In this document: one piece after another, positions 13,483 through 16,251 of the stretch
Position numbering within the stretch: position 1 is the first letter of the stretch
Layout of the letters: every line of letters starts with the position of its first letter
Assembly (NCBI GenBank): GCA_947631075.1
Contig: CANRJU010000026.1
Span: 1 to 16,251 of the forward strand
Length of the DNA: 16,251 bases
Origin: an uncultured Lachnospiraceae bacterium
Lineage (GTDB): Bacteria > Bacillota > Clostridia > Lachnospirales > Lachnospiraceae
Direction of reading: 5' to 3'
Made by a program: the position numbers and the translations under genes
The notes under the pieces: model-generated
Database searches by the model: none
Seen by the model: the letters and a program-made list of their open reading frames with translations, nothing else
Told to the model about the DNA's origin: nothing

Positions 13483-14886
13483 TCAATACATATCGGACAA
13501 GGCAATCAGCTTCACCTTTCCGTCATCGGCCGCCGCTCTCAGCCCTTCCGTAAAACCGCCCTTGGAAAAAATGTAATAATGATAGGTTTTGCCTTTTCCA
13601 AACACAGCGGCATATTTTTTCAGCAATTCCAGTTCATCTAAGCCGACGGCCTCATTTCTGAATTTGCAGGAGCCGATCAGGTACTCGCCATCTCTGTCCG
13701 TGCTGCCTGCCAAATCAATCTGAACCTGCTTTTTCTCCGCCGGATCCGTTCCCCACCACTGTCCGATATCTGCCAGCTGGAAATCCATCTCCTCCGCGTA
13801 ATAGAGCAAATACTCCCGGCACATTTTTTCAAAAATAAGTCCCATATAATCATGAAGCCGCGCCCGCACCGCCTTGTCATAAATTTTCTCCATTCGGCCC
13901 GACGCAATCGACGTCATATTTTTAGGCACAAAGCGGTACCAGAATCGAAAAAATGGATCCGCTATGCTATATATCGTTTTTTTCCCCGGCTTTTCCGTGA
14001 CAGGCGTTTCTTTTTTTACAATGCCAAGATTTATGAGCACTCCTAAATACTTAGCGCACGGTCCGCTGTCAATTCCGGTTTTGGTGCAGATTTCATTCAG
14101 GCGTGAGGAGCCCTCGGCTATTGCTGTAATTACAGAATTATACACGGCCGGTTCTCTAAGCTCCTGTTTCAGCAGATTCGCGGGCTCTTCGAACAAGTAG
14201 GAAGAGCGGTCAAAAAAATTTTCCAACAGGGCGCGGTCAAAATCCCCCTGAACATTCAGTTTATTGATATAATGGGGAATCCCCCCTGTCACGCCGTAAA
14301 TGAATGAATTTGTCGTAGGATCCAACTCCGGATTAAACACCGCCGTCTCCCTGTAAGTAAGGGGCTCGATTTTAAACTGCCCGGTCCTTCTCCCATAGAG
14401 AGGGCTTTGATACCCCAGCACCTGATTTTCCATAAAGCTCATAGATGAACCGCATAAAATCAGATATAATCTGCTGTCCGCCCATACATGGTCGATCAAA
14501 TGCTGCAGCCGGGATGAGATTGACGGATATGACTTAGCCAGATAAGGATATTCGTCAATAACAAATATAATCCTCTCATTTTGGGATAAACGGGTAATCT
14601 CATCCAGTGCGCTGTCAAATGAGCCGTACTCCGGCGCCTCCGCGGCCTCCGGCTCCTTATAGGCATAAATCGCGCGGGAAAGAGCCTTCAAATTGTCCAT
14701 CGCCGTCCCCTCTAAAAGCGCCGAAAAAAATATCGTAGGTTTTCCCTTGCAAAACTCATTGATAATCGCAGTCTTGCCTACGCGCCGCCTTCCATATATA
14801 ACGATGCACTCAAAGCTCCCCCCGTCGTATCGTTTATTTAATTTGCGAAGTTCTTCTTTTCTGCAATAAAACATAACAGTCACCAT
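13483..14886 (-). CDS. AAA-type ATPase with C-terminal DUF234-like domain
   Basis: The 467-aa protein belongs to the archaeal-type ATPase/DUF234 group. Walker A is YGRRRVGKTAI (residues 31-41), Walker B IIFVIDEYPYL (106-116), and LILCGSSMSFME (142-153) fits the sensor strand. A winged-helix part (about 245-300) precedes the C-terminal domain, where MGLIFEKMCREYL leads to a PD-(D/E)xK-like core: QID at 389-391 and SCK at 406-408, where active members have E-I-D and E-C-K. Asp and Lys remain but both Glu positions are changed. These proteins are often found in mobile or defence-rich regions; their role is not settled. ATG codons at 14886 and 14874 are both possible; MFYCRKEELRKL (14874) matches the family start. 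Confidence 0.85.
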   Translation of the reverse strand: MVTVMFYCRKEELRKLNKRYDGGSFECIVIYGRRRVGKTAIINEFCKGKPTIFFSALLEGTAMDNLKALSRAIYAYKEPEAAEAPEYGSFDSALDEITRLSQNERIIFVIDEYPYLAKSYPSISSRLQHLIDHVWADSRLYLILCGSSMSFMENQVLGYQSPLYGRRTGQFKIEPLTYRETAVFNPELDPTTNSFIYGVTGGIPHYINKLNVQGDFDRALLENFFDRSSYLFEEPANLLKQELREPAVYNSVITAIAEGSSRLNEICTKTGIDSGPCAKYLGVLINLGIVKKETPVTEKPGKKTIYSIADPFFRFWYRFVPKNMTSIASGRMEKIYDKAVRARLHDYMGLIFEKMCREYLLYYAEEMDFQLADIGQWWGTDPAEKKQVQIDLAGSTDRDGEYLIGSCKFRNEAVGLDELELLKKYAAVFGKGKTYHYYIFSKGGFTEGLRAAADDGKVKLIALSDMY

Positions 14887-14914
14887 TTACTACCTTACGA
14901 TTTACTATCTTACG
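14885..14914. repeat. Two 15-bp tandem repeats in the ATPase leader
   Basis: ATTTACTACCTTACG (14885-14899) and ATTTACTATCTTACG (14900-14914) lie back to back with one change. The upstream ATG overlaps the first; the predicted transcript start is at the edge of the second. Confidence 0.9.
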
Positions 14915-14920
14915 AGTATA

Positions 14921-14949
14921 ATTATAATCCTACTGTATTCCAATGTCAA
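14921..14949 (-). promoter_or_regulatory. Consensus promoter of the ATPase-HD operon
   Basis: TTGACA (14944-14949), 17 bases, TATAAT (14921-14926) on the minus strand: a perfect match to the main sigma-factor consensus. Confidence 0.9.
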
Positions 14950-15050
14950 TAAATATTATAGCTTTTTCAAATTATCATTTATAAATAAAAATCTTTTCAA
15001 TATTATATCACTTCTTTCTTTTCACAATTCATTCCGAACCAGACAAAAGT

Positions 15051-15113
15051 TTACCGCTGTAATGCCTTTTTTAAGTCAGCTATACCTTTATTTTTGAAAT
15101 AGCCATAATCCAT
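15051..15113 (-). CDS. Possible 20-aa small protein
   Basis: ATG GAT ... TAA encodes MDYGYFKNKGIADLKKALQR. AAGG lies seven bases upstream and overlaps the stop codon of the GNAT gene, an arrangement suited to coupled translation. It is short and could be chance or the first part of a lost gene; no family is recognised. Confidence 0.4.
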   Translation of the reverse strand: MDYGYFKNKGIADLKKALQR

Positions 15114-15122
15114 TTTCTTCCC

Positions 15123-15896
15123 TTAAAAATTCATTTCCTCGACAAAAGAGGCGTCCTTTGCCGTCATTTCCACCCATGCAGGGCGGAACCCGCTTCGAAT
15201 GGCGTTGCGCACAGATTTGATATTTGACCACGCGGCACAGTAAAACGGAACCTTCCCCCGCTCCAGAATCTCAAATGCCAAGCGGCTTGTGAGCGCGGAG
15301 GCAACACCCTGTCGCCGGTAGGCGGGCAGCACGTCCACGCCGATCTGCCACATGCTCTCGCAGTCAGCAGAGCAGGCGGCAAGTCCGACCAGCTTATCAC
15401 CATCGTAAGCGCCGACGCCCAAAATATCCAGTTCCGGGCGCTTGTCGCACAGCGCATTACTCCATTCGGGCGTGTAAAGCGTTTGAAAATCTTCCGCCTG
15501 CAGCAGTTTCGTCGTGTATGGATGCTCCAGACGCTTTAACTCATGAATATCCGGCAAAAAATATTCCGCCATAAAGCAGATCCTCTTATCCTCTTTTTGC
15601 AATTCATCGTTTAAAATGTGCATATTCGGCGTTTCAAAACAATGCTCCACGGGAAAACGATTGATGTAGGCGGTCACGAGGGCGCGATATTTTTCATTTA
15701 CAGATGCAACGATGTTGTTCCCATAAGAAATCAAATGACAGTCGAGCGGCAGCGACAGATATTTCCGCGCGCGGGGATTGACCACAGATGGAACGACGAC
15801 GCTTTCCGCCTTTAGAAAATCTCCTGCGTCGCAGTTTGCGTCTATCGCGGACTGCTGCATGGCAATTTGCAGGATGTCTGCATTTGTAAAGCTCAT
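15123..15896 (-). CDS. GNAT-family N-acetyltransferase, two-part
   Basis: The 257-aa protein has an N-terminal part of about 120 residues (MSFTNADILQIAMQQSAIDAN..., with RARKYLSLPLDCHLISYGNN) and a C-terminal GNAT domain with GVDVLPAYRRQGVASALTSRL as motif A and WSNIKSVRNAIRSGFRPAW as motif B. This layout is seen in clostridial GNATs of unknown substrate. AAGGAAG lies seven bases before the ATG at 15896. A possible 20-aa ORF follows directly downstream. Confidence 0.87.
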   Translation of the reverse strand: MSFTNADILQIAMQQSAIDANCDAGDFLKAESVVVPSVVNPRARKYLSLPLDCHLISYGNNIVASVNEKYRALVTAYINRFPVEHCFETPNMHILNDELQKEDKRICFMAEYFLPDIHELKRLEHPYTTKLLQAEDFQTLYTPEWSNALCDKRPELDILGVGAYDGDKLVGLAACSADCESMWQIGVDVLPAYRRQGVASALTSRLAFEILERGKVPFYCAAWSNIKSVRNAIRSGFRPAWVEMTAKDASFVEEMNF

Positions 15897-15966
15897 AGCA
15901 TATCTTCCTTTCTAAGTGAATGAGTATTTTTATTTCCCTTTTCAAAAAGATGTAGAGTATTTATCC

Positions 15967-16188
15967 TTACAATTTTTTCTTTTCTATACTTTTAATAAAA
16001 GTTTTTTTCAATTCTTGCGGTTTATAAAAGAATTGTTTTTCCGACTTGCTTAATCGTTTCTCTGCTTGCTTTATTTTTAGTAATTCCATAGAACAAATGA
16101 AATCCGCCACCTGCAACAATCGGTAATTTTGAGGTTCTGCCTTGCGAAATTCTACATTGAAAAATTGTATAGAAAAAAGAGGCATCAT
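15967..16188 (-). pseudogene. C-terminal fragment of a DUF3800 protein
   Basis: The 73-residue frame reads FFNVEFRKAEPQNYRLLQVA, then DFICSMELLKIKQ, LSKSEKQFFY and ELKKTFIKSIEKKKL. This is the C-terminal part of DUF3800 (phage- and plasmid-associated proteins with an RNase H-like fold), which normally runs 220-250 aa. Upstream in the same frame a TAG stop (16204-16206) follows KTIEVI, and the reading continues plausibly on the other side, so the gene appears broken by a nonsense change or truncated; the rest is beyond the window. There is no convincing ribosome site for the ATG at 16188. Confidence 0.6.
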
Positions 16189-16251
16189 CAGTTTGTGTGA
16201 AAGCTATATGACCTCTATGGTCTTATAGTTCACCTTATTCTGCCTTGGCTA

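Noticed and set aside
14960..15045. Additional promoter (GATATAAT) in the A/T-rich gap upstream of the ATPase promoter
   Set aside because: The -10-like match has no -35 at the right distance, and the real promoter at 14921-14949 is a perfect consensus.
15051..15113. Small ORF as an AgrD-like signal peptide for the AgrC-like kinase
   Set aside because: It lacks the Cys/Ser ring residue and amphipathic leader, lies 9 kb away and has no agrB beside it.

Overview
The window looks like a chromosome segment from a low-GC Gram-positive (Firmicutes), most likely a gut clostridium of the Lachnospiraceae type. This rests on AGGAGG-type ribosome binding sites, TTGACA/TATAAT promoters, TTG and GTG starts, a DUF5688-like protein and an AgrC/AgrA-like sensor-regulator pair. 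All credible genes lie on the minus strand, so gene order below runs from high to low coordinates.

Bases 1-6900 read as ordinary core genome. They hold the N-terminal part of NAD+-dependent DNA ligase (ligA, running off the left edge), a RluF-like 23S rRNA pseudouridine synthase, a membrane-anchored protein of unknown function, the redox chaperone Hsp33 (hslO), a tRNA-Arg(CCG) with its own promoter and terminator, a DUF5688-like protein, and a GHKL histidine kinase / LytTR regulator pair. That pair carries three separate in-frame or frame-shifting repeat expansions.

Bases 7006-16251 are an accessory, more AT-rich stretch. The best-supported system is a type III toxin-antitoxin locus at about 7006-7750. 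It has a TTGATT-17-TATACT promoter, a 5' hairpin, three contiguous 35-36-nt antitoxin RNA repeats with compensatory base changes, a terminator hairpin with a T run, and a ToxN/AbiQ-type endoribonuclease gene. Such systems are known to give toxin-mediated phage abortive infection and plasmid maintenance. Next come a GNAT-Nudix operon, a Phd/ParE type II toxin-antitoxin pair with an operator-like dyad, a decayed 2H phosphoesterase, another GNAT, a SAM methyltransferase, a lipoprotein, an ATPase (DUF234 type) with an HD phosphohydrolase behind it, a third GNAT with a possible 20-aa ORF, and a broken DUF3800 gene.

The accessory half is littered with relics. Pieces of the GNAT-ParE cassette recur at 11579-11770, the tail of the second GNAT recurs 433 bp away, a 28-bp piece of the phd 3' end caps that GNAT, and a nucleotidyltransferase fragment abuts the lipoprotein stop. 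These point to repeated partial duplication followed by internal deletion.
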